8,380 nt of DNA from JABWBD01 sp040768665 (GCA_040768665.1 JAXGMN010000119.1:1-8380); one strand, 5' to 3'. Counted from the first letter of the stretch, positions 1-7,118 are shown. The notes: a model not told the origin generated them from the sequence alone. Numbers and translations: made by a program.

Positions 1-1
1 C

Positions 2-1015
2 ACGTCGGCCGATCCGTTGGGCAACCTTGTCATGGATGAGGAGGCCTTCTTCGGGGAGATGCTCCCGATCGCCCAAGCCGCACACAACTGCGGCGGATTG
101 GTGATTGCCCAGGTGGCCCGACTCTCCGACCGCCCGGCTGCGCCGCAGCAAGTGCGGGTTCCCGGCATCCTCGTCGATCACATCGTGGTGGCCGCGCCCG
201 AAGAACACCCGCAGACGTTCGCCGCCGTCGAATTCAACCCGGCCTTTGTGACCCCGCTGGAATCGATCGACATGGGTTCGGTACGGCTGGACCGGCTGCC
301 GCTGGACGCCCGGCGGATCGTCGCCGCCCGCGCTTGTGATGAAATCCCCGAAGGCGCAGTGGCCAATCTGGGGATCGGCATGCCGGAGGGCATCGCGCGG
401 ATCGCCGCCGAGCGCGGCTGGCTGGGGCGGTTCACCTTGACGGTGGAAAGCGGACCGATCGGTGGCATCCCGGCGGGTGGTCTGAGCTTCGGGGCCTCGT
501 ACCATCCGCAGGCGATCGTCGATCAGCCCTCGCAGTTCGACTTCTACGACGGCCGCGGCCTCGATTTCGCCGCCCTGGGGGCCGCTGAGATCGACGCCCA
601 AGGCAGCGTCAACGTCTCCCGGTTCGGCAAACGCCTGGCCGGCGTGGGCGGCTTCGTCAACATCACCCAGACGGCCAAGAAGCTGGTCTTCTGCGGCACG
701 TTCACGGCCGGAGGGCTGGAAATCGCCGTGCAGGACGGCCGGCTCCGAATTCTCCGCGAAGGGAACACTCCGAAGTTCGTGCCCCGCCTCCAGCATCTCT
801 CCTTCAGTGCGGCGTACAGCCGCCGCATCGGACAGGAAGTTTTGTACGTCACCGAACGGGCGGTCTTTCGCCTCACGGACGAAGGCCTGGAGCTGATCGA
901 AGTGGCGCCGGGAATCGACGTCGAAGAGCAGATCGTCGGACGAATGCCGTTCAGGCCGCTGGTTCGGTCCGTCCGGAAAATGGCGGACCACGTGTTTCGC
1001 GGCCCGGCACCTTAG
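2..1015 (+). CDS. Acyl-CoA:acetate/3-ketoacid CoA-transferase family protein, 5'-truncated by window edge
   Basis: The reading frame is open from base 2 to a TAG at 1013-1015, giving 337 visible residues; the TTG at 17 is internal, not the start. The family moves CoA between short-chain acids (propionate or acetoacetate type) in the cytoplasm through a glutamyl-CoA thioester. The visible part starts near the end of the alpha half (AIAQAAHN-type segment, here PIAQAAHNCGG) and contains the whole beta half. The block TVESGPIGGIPAGG at about bases 437-480 carries the expected catalytic Glu (GAA 446-448). Further family blocks are GSVNVSRFGKRLAGVGGF and KLVFCGTFTAGGLE, and a normal C-terminus (RMPFRPL...VFRG). 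Fused alpha-beta members run near 520 residues, so roughly 180 are missing upstream. Substrate cannot be told from this part. The 3' end abuts a minus-strand gene remnant and no terminator hairpin follows. Confidence 0.9.
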   Translation, partial: TSADPLGNLVMDEEAFFGEMLPIAQAAHNCGGLVIAQVARLSDRPAAPQQVRVPGILVDHIVVAAPEEHPQTFAAVEFNPAFVTPLESIDMGSVRLDRLPLDARRIVAARACDEIPEGAVANLGIGMPEGIARIAAERGWLGRFTLTVESGPIGGIPAGGLSFGASYHPQAIVDQPSQFDFYDGRGLDFAALGAAEIDAQGSVNVSRFGKRLAGVGGFVNITQTAKKLVFCGTFTAGGLEIAVQDGRLRILREGNTPKFVPRLQHLSFSAAYSRRIGQEVLYVTERAVFRLTDEGLELIEVAPGIDVEEQIVGRMPFRPLVRSVRKMADHVFRGPAP

Positions 1016-1165
1016 AGCCCCAAGATGGACCCGCGGCTCGGCGGTGAACTCCGATGGCAACACCTCGTCGAGCCGCTGGACGATCGTTGCCGGCCACATC
1101 CCGTGAAATCCTTCCCAGGAGTGGCGGTTCCAGATGGGCGGCCGAAAATGGTCACGTAGCGGCAT
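1016..1165 (-). pseudogene. N-terminal remnant of a DUF4058-like gene
   Basis: Reading minus from ATG 1165-1163 gives about 50 codons beginning MPLRDHFRPPIWNRHSWEGF and ending EPRVHLGA. This resembles, from memory of the family, the N-terminus of DUF4058-type proteins (MPLxDHFxPP, then W-E-x-F-H, then a block near AEPxVHLG followed by Y-x-EIDV). The usual continuation is absent: after Ala50 the frame runs into the antisense of the CoA-transferase stop codon and gene, where the translated sequence no longer resembles the family. The frame stays open to the window edge only because it is codon-aligned antisense to a gene lacking TTA, CTA and TCA codons. Intact family members are several times longer. 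The start is well supported by a Shine-Dalgarno 8 nt upstream, an in-frame TGA just before it, and a sigma70-like promoter. Function of the family is unknown. Best read as a gene truncated by deletion or rearrangement. Confidence 0.6.
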
Positions 1166-1173
1166 CTCAACAG

Positions 1174-1179
1174 CTCCTC
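1174..1179 (-). promoter_or_regulatory. Ribosome binding site of the DUF4058-like remnant
   Basis: On the minus strand the sequence GAGGAG lies 8 nt before the ATG at 1165. It decides the start, because an in-frame TGA sits immediately upstream and no other initiation codon is available. Confidence 0.6.
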
Positions 1180-1188
1180 ACTAGCAGC

Positions 1189-1218
1189 ATTGTAGCTGGT
1201 CCGATTCGGGGGAGGCAA
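1189..1218 (-). promoter_or_regulatory. Sigma70-like promoter of the DUF4058-like remnant
   Basis: On the minus strand, -35 TTGCCT (1218-1213; 4 of 6 consensus bases) and -10 TACAAT (1194-1189; 5 of 6) are separated by 18 nt. Transcription would start near 1182, leaving a short leader of about 17 nt containing the ribosome binding site. With the gene body lost, a transcript from here would run antisense into the 3' end of the CoA-transferase gene. No experimental support; called on motif match and position only. Confidence 0.5.
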
Positions 1219-1238
1219 GCGATCTCCCCGTCCGGACC

Positions 1239-1281
1239 ATCGCTCCGAAACAGTCTCCAGCATAGTATTCGTCGGAGCGAT
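1239..1281. repeat. 10-bp inverted repeat with 23-nt spacer, possible operator
   Basis: ATCGCTCCGA (1239-1248) and its exact reverse complement TCGGAGCGAT (1272-1281) are spaced centre to centre by 33 bp, about three helical turns. The core ATCGCTC occurs a third time at 1311-1317 in direct orientation. The pair lies upstream of the minus promoter, with arm centres about 61 and 94 bp before its predicted transcription start, and also upstream of the peptidase gene. It may be a regulator site for either gene; a long-loop hairpin is the alternative. Confidence 0.4.
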
Positions 1282-1396
1282 CAAGCGGTCTTCCCCGTAG
1301 AGACACTATCATCGCTCGTCCTGCCGAACTGCCTTCCCCGGCGTGACCGGTTGGCACCACTACTTTCAACCCCGCAGTCCCCCGAAGCAACGCAGC
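1282..1396 (+). other. Leader region of the M28 peptidase gene
   Basis: No gene is seen here. The stretch precedes the peptidase ATG at 1397. A -10-like TATCAT lies at 1307-1312, but the bases 16-18 nt upstream do not resemble a -35 box, so I do not call a promoter. Only a weak GAAG (1384-1387) precedes the ATG. A GTG in the same frame at 1343 would add 18 residues ahead of the signal peptide and has no ribosome binding site. Confidence 0.4.
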
Positions 1397-4300
1397 ATGA
1401 ACCTCCCTGTTTCGAAATTACGAGCATGGATCCTCCCGTTTCCGATTCTTGCAGCCTTCCTCACGGGCATCGCCTTTTCGGTGCCCGCCGATGCATGTGT
1501 CCAGCCCGCTGGCGGGCAGAAATCGGCGGAATCCGACTTCCCCGACGCCGACCCCTCGGCCGCCGCGGCACGCGAGGCCGAACTGCTCAATAGCGTCCGC
1601 CAGCTCACGTTCGAGGGACGCCGCGCCGGCGAAGGCTATTTCAGCGCCGATGGTTCGGAGCTGGTCCTCCAGAGCGAACGCGAACCGGGCAACCCTTTCT
1701 TCCAGATCTACGTGATGGACTTGGAAACCGGCGACGTCGAGCGAGTCTCTCCCGGCCACGGCAAGACAACTTGTGCGTGGATCCATCCGGACGGAAAAAC
1801 GATCCTCTTCGCCTCTACGCACGAGGATCCCGAGGCTCGCGAAAAGCAGGCCGGGGAACTGGAGGATCGCAAGGCGGGCAAACAGCGCCGCTACTCCTGG
1901 GACTACGACGAGCACTATGAGATCTACGCCTACGATCGCGAGAAGGAAACGTATGCCAATCTCACCAAGGCCCGCGGCTACGATGCCGAAGGGTCATATT
2001 CACCGGACGGCCGGCAGATCGCCTTCGCGTCCAACCGCCGCGCCTACCGCGGCGCGATGAGCGAGCAGGAGCGAAAAAAGTTCGAACACGACCCGGCTTT
2101 CATGATGGACATCTACATCATGGATTCCGACGGCACCAACGTTCGGCGCCTGACCGACACGCCCGGCTACGACGGCGGCCCTTTCTTCTCGCCCGACGGC
2201 AAACGGATCTGCTGGCGGCGATTCTCGGAAGACGGCGCCACCGCCGAAATCTTGTCGATGAACGTCGACGGTTCCGACCAGCGGCGGCTTACGAGCCTGG
2301 GCGCCATGTCCTGGGCCCCTTTCTACCATCCTTCCGGCGAGTACCTGATCTTCACGACCAATCGGCACGGCTTCGCCAATTTCGAGCTCTACCTGGTCGA
2401 CGCCGCCGGCGAGAAGGAGCCGGTCCGCGTCACACACACCAAGGGATTCGACGGTCTGCCGGTCTTCTCGCCCGACGGCACACGCCTGGCCTGGACAAGC
2501 AACCGCGGGCCGTCAGGGCAATCGCAGATCTTCCTCGGCAACTGGAGCCACCGGCGCGCCGCGCAACTGCTCGGTTTGGACCGCTCGGAGCCGGTCGCTC
2601 AAGCGGACGACGAGGGCAAAACGTCGGCCGAGGGGGCCCTCGCCGCGGCGGAACGGGCCGCCGGGCAGACGCAAGCGGAGTACTCCTCGCAGGACGTTCG
2701 GCAGCATGTCGAGTATCTCTGCCGCGATGAATTGGCGGGCCGGCTCACCGGCACACGCGGCGAGCAGTTGGCAACCGCCTATGTCGCGGCTTACCTCGAA
2801 AAACTCGGCCTGCAACCGGCGGGCGACGACGGATCGTGGTTCCAGCGATTCGAGTTCAATGCCGGCGTCTCGCTCGGCGACGACAACCGGCTGGTCTGGG
2901 GCAAGCACGGTTACGAGATCGACAAGGACTGGCGGCCGGTGGCCTTTTCCGATTCGCGAGCCGTCGAGCCATCGTCCGTCGTCTTTGCCGGCTACGGCAT
3001 CTCCGCCCCGGCCGGCGAAGGCCAGGAGGAGTACGACTCGTTCGTGCATCTCGACGTCGCCGGCAAGTGGGTGCTGGTCTTCCGCTATCTGCCCGAGAAT
3101 GTCTCGCCCGAGCGCCGCCAGCATCTCGCCCGCTACGGCAGTCTGCGGTACAAGACCATGCTCGCGCGCGACCAAGACGCCCGGGGACTGGTCATCGTCA
3201 GCGGCCCCAATTCGGAAGTGAAGGAGCAGCTTGTGCCGCTCCGAGCCGATGGAAGTATGGCCGGCGCGAGCATTCCGGTGATCAGCGTGACCGACGCCGT
3301 GGCCCAAGCGTGGCTCGAGGGCAGCGGCAAGACACTCAAGGAGCTTCAGGACAAGCTGGATCGGGGCGATCTCGTCATGGGCTTCGACCTGAAAGGCGAC
3401 AAGCTCGCTGCCACGATCGACATCGAGCAGGTCAAGAAGACCGGGCGCAACGTCTTGGGACGCCTGCAAGCCGGCGCGGAGCCAAGCGAGGAGTTTGTCG
3501 TGATCGGCGCGCACATCGACCACCTTGGCACCGGCCGAAGCAGCTCCTCGCTGGCGAAGGACGATGAAAAGGACGATGTCCACTACGGCGCGGACGACAA
3601 CGCCTCGGGGGTCGCGGTGCTGCTGGAAATCGCCCAGTACCTGGCCGACCGGAAGGCCGCTGGGAAGTTGAAGCTCAATCGCGACATTGTCTTTGCCGCC
3701 TGGTCGGGCGAGGAGTTGGGCCTGTTCGGATCGGGCCATTTTGCCGATCTGCATCATGACAAGGCTGCGGCCTGCCTGAACATGGACATGGTCGGCCGGC
3801 TCGACAAACGACTCATCCTGCAAGGAGTCGGGTCGTCGAGCACGTGGCGGTCCGCAATTGAACGAGCCAACGTCCCGGTCGGGCTGTCGCTCTCGCTACA
3901 GGACGATAGCTACCTGCCGACCGATGCGACCTCGTTCTACACACGCGGCGTTCCCGTTCTTTCTGCATTCACCGGCTCTCACGGCGACTATCACACCCCG
4001 CGCGACACTCCGGACAAGCTCAACTACGAAGGGGCAGCCAAGGTGGCACAGCTTATGGGGCTCCTGGCCCGCTCGGTAGCAGTCGGCCCGTCGCCGCCGG
4101 ACTACGTCAAGCAAGCGGCTCCCAAGGAACATGGGGCCCGGGCCGGGCTACGTGCGTACTTGGGAACGATCCCCGATTATGCCGCGGAGACGAACGGGGT
4201 GAGGCTTTCCGGAGTCAGCGGCGATGCGCCTGCCGATGAGGCTGGGCTAAAGGCCGGCGATGTGATCATCGAACTGGCGGGACGGAAGATCGAAAACATT

Positions 4301-4414
4301 TACGACTATACCTACGCCATCGAGGCGCTGAAGATCGGCGAAAAAGTCACGATCCGCGCGCTCCGCGACGGAAAGGAGGTGGTAATGGAGATCGTTCCCG
4401 GCTCGCGGGAGTAG
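1397..4414 (+). CDS. Secreted M28 family metallopeptidase with TolB-like propeller, PA-like and PDZ domains
   Basis: A 1005-residue exported zinc exopeptidase-type protein. The start at 1397 places a signal peptide first (basic n-region, hydrophobic stretch, PADA cleavage area near residue 33). Residues about 60-390 hold repeated PD40/TolB propeller blades (FSPDGKRI, YSPDGRQIAFASN, FSPDGTRLAWTSNRG). About 520-640 resemble a PA-type insert (VVFAGYGI...YDSF...VAGKWVLV). The M28 domain follows with all expected metal and catalytic residues: His706 (GAHIDHLG), Asp733/Asp734 (GADDNASG), Glu772-Glu773 (GEELG), Asp797 (NMDMVG) and His866 (YHTPRDTPDKL). A PDZ domain closes the chain from about 917 (GLRAYLG...AGLKAGDVI). 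The family binds two zinc ions and removes N-terminal residues from peptides; the propeller and PDZ probably aid substrate capture. Exact specificity is not visible. Stands alone on its strand, convergent with the beta-helix gene downstream. Confidence 0.92.
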   Translation: MNLPVSKLRAWILPFPILAAFLTGIAFSVPADACVQPAGGQKSAESDFPDADPSAAAAREAELLNSVRQLTFEGRRAGEGYFSADGSELVLQSEREPGNPFFQIYVMDLETGDVERVSPGHGKTTCAWIHPDGKTILFASTHEDPEAREKQAGELEDRKAGKQRRYSWDYDEHYEIYAYDREKETYANLTKARGYDAEGSYSPDGRQIAFASNRRAYRGAMSEQERKKFEHDPAFMMDIYIMDSDGTNVRRLTDTPGYDGGPFFSPDGKRICWRRFSEDGATAEILSMNVDGSDQRRLTSLGAMSWAPFYHPSGEYLIFTTNRHGFANFELYLVDAAGEKEPVRVTHTKGFDGLPVFSPDGTRLAWTSNRGPSGQSQIFLGNWSHRRAAQLLGLDRSEPVAQADDEGKTSAEGALAAAERAAGQTQAEYSSQDVRQHVEYLCRDELAGRLTGTRGEQLATAYVAAYLEKLGLQPAGDDGSWFQRFEFNAGVSLGDDNRLVWGKHGYEIDKDWRPVAFSDSRAVEPSSVVFAGYGISAPAGEGQEEYDSFVHLDVAGKWVLVFRYLPENVSPERRQHLARYGSLRYKTMLARDQDARGLVIVSGPNSEVKEQLVPLRADGSMAGASIPVISVTDAVAQAWLEGSGKTLKELQDKLDRGDLVMGFDLKGDKLAATIDIEQVKKTGRNVLGRLQAGAEPSEEFVVIGAHIDHLGTGRSSSSLAKDDEKDDVHYGADDNASGVAVLLEIAQYLADRKAAGKLKLNRDIVFAAWSGEELGLFGSGHFADLHHDKAAACLNMDMVGRLDKRLILQGVGSSSTWRSAIERANVPVGLSLSLQDDSYLPTDATSFYTRGVPVLSAFTGSHGDYHTPRDTPDKLNYEGAAKVAQLMGLLARSVAVGPSPPDYVKQAAPKEHGARAGLRAYLGTIPDYAAETNGVRLSGVSGDAPADEAGLKAGDVIIELAGRKIENIYDYTYAIEALKIGEKVTIRALRDGKEVVMEIVPGSRE

Positions 4415-4479
4415 CCTCAGCTCCGGATCTGGGCGCACCTTCGACGAGGGCATCGGTTTAGCGGAGCAACAAGTCGGAA

Positions 4480-4497
4480 GGACGGACGAAGCCGTCC
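4480..4497. terminator. Hairpin, possible terminator
   Basis: GGACGG (4480-4485) pairs with CCGTCC (4492-4497) around a 6-nt loop, 65 bases after the peptidase stop. There is no T-run on either side, so an intrinsic terminator is only suggested by position. On the minus strand the same hairpin directly follows the stop of the small ORF at 4499-4606. Confidence 0.3.
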
Positions 4498-4498
4498 C

Positions 4499-4606
4499 TC
4501 AGATGTTTGGCCCACGGATCGTGAAACCTGATCTGGCCGTACCTGCGCAAGGGTTGGCGCTTGACCCGTCCCGGAGGGCGCTTAGGATTGAGACACAGCC
4601 TGGCAT
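4499..4606 (-). CDS. Possible 35-residue small ORF with consensus Shine-Dalgarno
   Basis: The minus-strand ATG at 4606-4604 is preceded by AGGAGG (4620-4615) at 8 nt spacing, the best ribosome binding site in the window. The frame ends with TGA at 4499-4501, giving 35 residues starting MPGCVSILSALRDG. A hairpin (4497-4480) follows at once. The product has no recognised domain, no clear membrane segment and no known family. No convincing promoter was found upstream. It could be a real small protein or a chance match; codon use includes TCA and CTA, rare in the neighbouring genes, which counts against it. Confidence 0.2.
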   Translation of the reverse strand: MPGCVSILSALRDGSSANPCAGTARSGFTIRGPNI

Positions 4607-4772
4607 CTATCCTACCTCCTGTTCTCCTGTCGTCTTGAACCGAAACCGGCACGGAGTGGAGTTATCGTTCGCATGCTGTCGACAGCGGCTCGTCTTGGGT
4701 ACAGCAATACCTCGGGGCAAATTCCCAAGCCGTCTCGTTTGTGGCAAGCTGCTGTGATCGGGTCGCTTCTCG

Positions 4773-4792
4773 CTGGGCGGCTGTTCGCCCAG
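4773..4792. terminator. Hairpin downstream of beta-helix gene
   Basis: CTGGGCG (4773-4779) and CGCCCAG (4786-4792) form a 7-bp stem with a 6-nt loop, 58 bases past the minus-strand stop of the beta-helix gene. No T-run follows, so its terminator role is uncertain. A second small stem, TTGCCT (4822-4827) with AGGCAA (4839-4844), lies only 5 bases past that stop. Confidence 0.3.
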
Positions 4793-4849
4793 GGGCGGGG
4801 CGCCATGCCGCAATGAGCTTCTTGCCTGCCGGGGTGATAGGCAATCCGA

Positions 4850-6979
4850 TTACCGCCGATACTCGTCCTGGACGAGCCCGATCTTCTCGAAAGGGATCTT
4901 CTGAAAGCCGGGTACCCTTTGGAAGACCGGCGAGTCCGGCTTGAGGTGGAAGTTCATCCCCGCGGCGTCGACGAACCGCGGGTCCTCGTCGACGAGATTA
5001 TCCTGGTAGACGACATACGGCTGCGCCTGCTTGTACACCCCGTCCCACTTGCCGCCGAACGAGACATTGCGGGCCACGAGATTTCCCTTCGGAGCGGGCG
5101 GATCGTCGTCCAGAATGTTCGTCAGTCGCGGATAACGCTCGCGCCAGAGCGGGTTCTGATACGGCATGGCCTTCAGGCGCGAGACCATCGTCGTGGGCAC
5201 GCTCGGAGCGGCCCAACCCATCGCGCGGGCGTCGATGTGCAGAGCCGGCTTGCAGTCGACGAAGATGTTGTTCTCGACCGTATTGTCGCGCCCGCCGCCG
5301 ATGAAGGCGGCGCGGGTGACGTCGTAAAAGACATTCCCGAAGATCGTCGTGCCGCAGAACATGTCGTCGAGGTAGACGCCCACGCAGCCGCGGTTCTCGA
5401 AACCGGTGACGTGGTGCATGAAGTTATGGCGGATGACGGTCCCGCGCATCGTCCAGTCGCGGCCGGCGTAGATCGCGCCGGCGTCGTTCGACTCGAAGCA
5501 GACGTGGTGGATCTCGTTCAACTCGATCGTGTGATCGTTCCCGCCGAACGAGATGGCCATGTGGGGTGCGTCGTGGATCAGGTTGTGGGCGACGCGGATG
5601 CCCACGCCGTTGATGGCGATGGCCGGCTGGTACATGCGGTTCCACTGGCCGTAATCGTGAATGTGGTTGTTCACCGCTTCGTGGCCGCAACCGGCCAGCG
5701 ACTTGCGGTCGCCGCCGGAAAGGGAAATGCCGCCGCCACCCACTTGATAGATGTCGCAAGACTGAACGTTGTGGTCCTGCCCGCCCGAGACTCGCACTGC
5801 CCAGGCGCCCAGGTTGCGGAACGTGCAGCCAGCAATCTCGACGTGCGAGCCATCGGAGATCGTGACCGCGGTGCCGCGCGCGGCGTCGAGCGTCACTTTC
5901 TCCAAGGTGACGTGGGAGGCGTCCTTGACGTTGACCAACTCGGAGGCGAGCGAAACGGTCGGCCGGCCCTCTTCGATCGCCGACGGGGGCCAGAAATAGA
6001 GGATGCCCGTCTCACGGTCGAGATACCATTCGCCGGGCGAATCGATTTCCGGCAGCAGGTTAAGGGCGTAGAACCACTGCCCCTTGCGGTAACCGTAGTG
6101 GTGGTACGGCGGAGCAACGGAGATGATCTTCTTTTCGACGTCGATCGATTCGACCTGGTGCCGCTGGTCGGACCAGTCCCAGAACCAATAGCCGTGAACC
6201 CACGGCTCCGGTTCGCCGACCCAACGCCTGGGCCGGTCGCCTTCGTACATGAACTTGCCGTTGCGGTCTCCCTTGGTCCCTCGGACGTCCACCGGGTTGC
6301 CGCCGACGAGATCGACGATCTTGACAAAACCTTCGTTGGGCCAGCGGGCCAGCGTCATCCGTTTGCCGGCGAAGTAGAAATCGAGCCGGTTTTCGTTCAC
6401 GCCTCCCAGGTCCGCAATCCCCTGCGCGCGGAGGTCCGCCTGAAGAACCTTGCCGCGTGCCGCCTCGTCCAGCCGCGCGAGCACCGCAGGATCGGTCACC
6501 GGTTTGAATCCGGTGATTCGCCGACCGCCGGAGATCACCACCTCTTCGCCCGCCGCTGCACGGTAGACGACCGGCGACGCTTGCGTTCCGGAATCGTCCG
6601 CGCTCAGTTCCCAAGGCGTGGTCCGCTCGTAGCATCCGGCCCGGAGGGTCACGACCACGCCGCCGTCCGGCAGCCCTTTCTTCCGCAGGGCCCGAACTGC
6701 GTCGCGGGCACGTTCCGGTGTGGCAAACGGTCCGTCGCTCTTGGCGGCGTTGGGTTCGGCGAGGGCACCGGACCAGGCGTCGTTGCCGGCAGGGGAAACA
6801 TACAGGGCGATCGGCGAGGCGGCAGCCGCGGACGCCGAGACCAGACCCCGCGCGGTTACGAGCGCGAGAAGAGAACTCAACACGGCAACCGTGAATGTGG
6901 GGCGTTGCATCGGGGGGCTCCAAAAACTCAGAAATTCACGCCGGCTCCCGGTGGTGTTGGATTGCGTGCGGTCGTTCAT
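4850..6979 (-). CDS. Secreted right-handed parallel beta-helix protein, GH141-like
   Basis: From ATG 6979 the product is 709 residues. Residues about 58-70 (LYVSPAGNDAWSG) then PFATPERARDAVR and VVISGGRRITGFKPV match the opening of beta-helix glycosidases of the GH141 type, whose known members include an alpha-L-fucosidase and xylanases. A FYFAGKRMTLARWPNEG block follows, then a long run of beta-helix coils with Asn-rich turns (HVTLEKVTLDAA, HNLIHDAPHMAISFGGND, VIRHNFMHHV). Conserved acidic spots are Asp499 (SNDAGAIYAGRDW) and Asp538-Asp539 (VYLDDMFCG), candidate catalytic residues by inference. Two starts are plausible. ATG 6979 has AAGGAG 6 nt upstream and gives an SRREFLSF twin-arginine-like motif. 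ATG 6910 has GGAG 7 nt upstream and gives a compact Sec-type signal peptide (MQRPTFTVAVLSSLLALV) and 686 residues. ATG 6997 is less supported. Glycan target unknown; a lyase or epimerase of the same fold is the alternative. Confidence 0.85.
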   Translation of the reverse strand: MNDRTQSNTTGSRREFLSFWSPPMQRPTFTVAVLSSLLALVTARGLVSASAAAASPIALYVSPAGNDAWSGALAEPNAAKSDGPFATPERARDAVRALRKKGLPDGGVVVTLRAGCYERTTPWELSADDSGTQASPVVYRAAAGEEVVISGGRRITGFKPVTDPAVLARLDEAARGKVLQADLRAQGIADLGGVNENRLDFYFAGKRMTLARWPNEGFVKIVDLVGGNPVDVRGTKGDRNGKFMYEGDRPRRWVGEPEPWVHGYWFWDWSDQRHQVESIDVEKKIISVAPPYHHYGYRKGQWFYALNLLPEIDSPGEWYLDRETGILYFWPPSAIEEGRPTVSLASELVNVKDASHVTLEKVTLDAARGTAVTISDGSHVEIAGCTFRNLGAWAVRVSGGQDHNVQSCDIYQVGGGGISLSGGDRKSLAGCGHEAVNNHIHDYGQWNRMYQPAIAINGVGIRVAHNLIHDAPHMAISFGGNDHTIELNEIHHVCFESNDAGAIYAGRDWTMRGTVIRHNFMHHVTGFENRGCVGVYLDDMFCGTTIFGNVFYDVTRAAFIGGGRDNTVENNIFVDCKPALHIDARAMGWAAPSVPTTMVSRLKAMPYQNPLWRERYPRLTNILDDDPPAPKGNLVARNVSFGGKWDGVYKQAQPYVVYQDNLVDEDPRFVDAAGMNFHLKPDSPVFQRVPGFQKIPFEKIGLVQDEYRR
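6918..6921 (-). promoter_or_regulatory. Internal ribosome binding site for the alternative start at 6910
   Basis: GGAG on the minus strand, 7 nt before ATG 6910-6908, inside the longer reading frame. The protein starting here has a standard Sec signal peptide beginning at once, so this may be the true or a second start. Confidence 0.4.
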
Positions 6980-6985
6980 CGTAGG

Positions 6986-6991
6986 CTCCTT
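6986..6991 (-). promoter_or_regulatory. Ribosome binding site for the start at 6979
   Basis: AAGGAG on the minus strand, 6 nt before ATG 6979-6977. It is stronger than the site before 6910 and supports the longer product with the twin-arginine-like n-region. Confidence 0.5.
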
Positions 6992-7086
6992 CGCCATGCA
7001 GTTCGATTTTCAGTGTCCTCGCCCTCGCGCATCCTCGTGCCCGTATAAGGTGAGTGGCGGAAGATTGCATTCCATCCGGGTTCTCA

Positions 7087-7118
7087 TCAGCCCGGCTGCT
7101 CGGAAGCAGCCGGGCTGA
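7087..7118. repeat. Perfect 14-bp stem with 4-nt loop
   Basis: TCAGCCCGGCTGCT (7087-7100) pairs without mismatch to AGCAGCCGGGCTGA (7105-7118) across the loop CGGA. It is the strongest hairpin in the window. No T-run flanks it on either strand. Its place, 107 bases upstream of the minus-strand start at 6979 and over 330 bases upstream of the plus-strand start at 7450, does not fit an ordinary 3' terminator. A leader attenuator, the terminator of a short RNA or a dispersed palindromic repeat are options. Confidence 0.6.

Larger units (their letters stand above)
4415..4849. other. Convergent spacer between peptidase and beta-helix genes
   Basis: This 435-base stretch separates two convergent genes. 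It holds several short hairpins (4480-4497, 4773-4792, 4822-4844), a 12-bp perfect palindrome GCTGTCGACAGC at 4675-4686, and a doubtful 35-codon minus ORF at 4499-4606. Other open frames of 60-84 codons overlap one another on both strands, have no recognisable similarity or good ribosome binding site, and are taken as chance. No transposase remnant could be recognised. Confidence 0.5.

Noticed and set aside
1343..1396. Upstream GTG start for the peptidase
   Set aside because: It would place 18 polar residues before the signal peptide and has no ribosome binding site.
1054..1593. 179-codon plus-strand frame across the DUF4058-like remnant and peptidase start
   Set aside because: Arg/Ser/Pro-rich composition typical of an out-of-frame read, overlapping two better supported features.
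2513..3823. 436-codon minus-strand open frame opposite the peptidase gene
   Set aside because: Codon-aligned antisense of a gene with complete M28 motifs; low-complexity composition and no ribosome binding site evidence.
4919..7048. 709-codon plus-strand open frame opposite the beta-helix gene
   Set aside because: It is codon-aligned antisense to that gene and open only because TTA, CTA and TCA codons are missing there. The product is Val/Asp/Arg-rich with no domain, while the minus frame has family motifs, signal peptide and ribosome binding sites.
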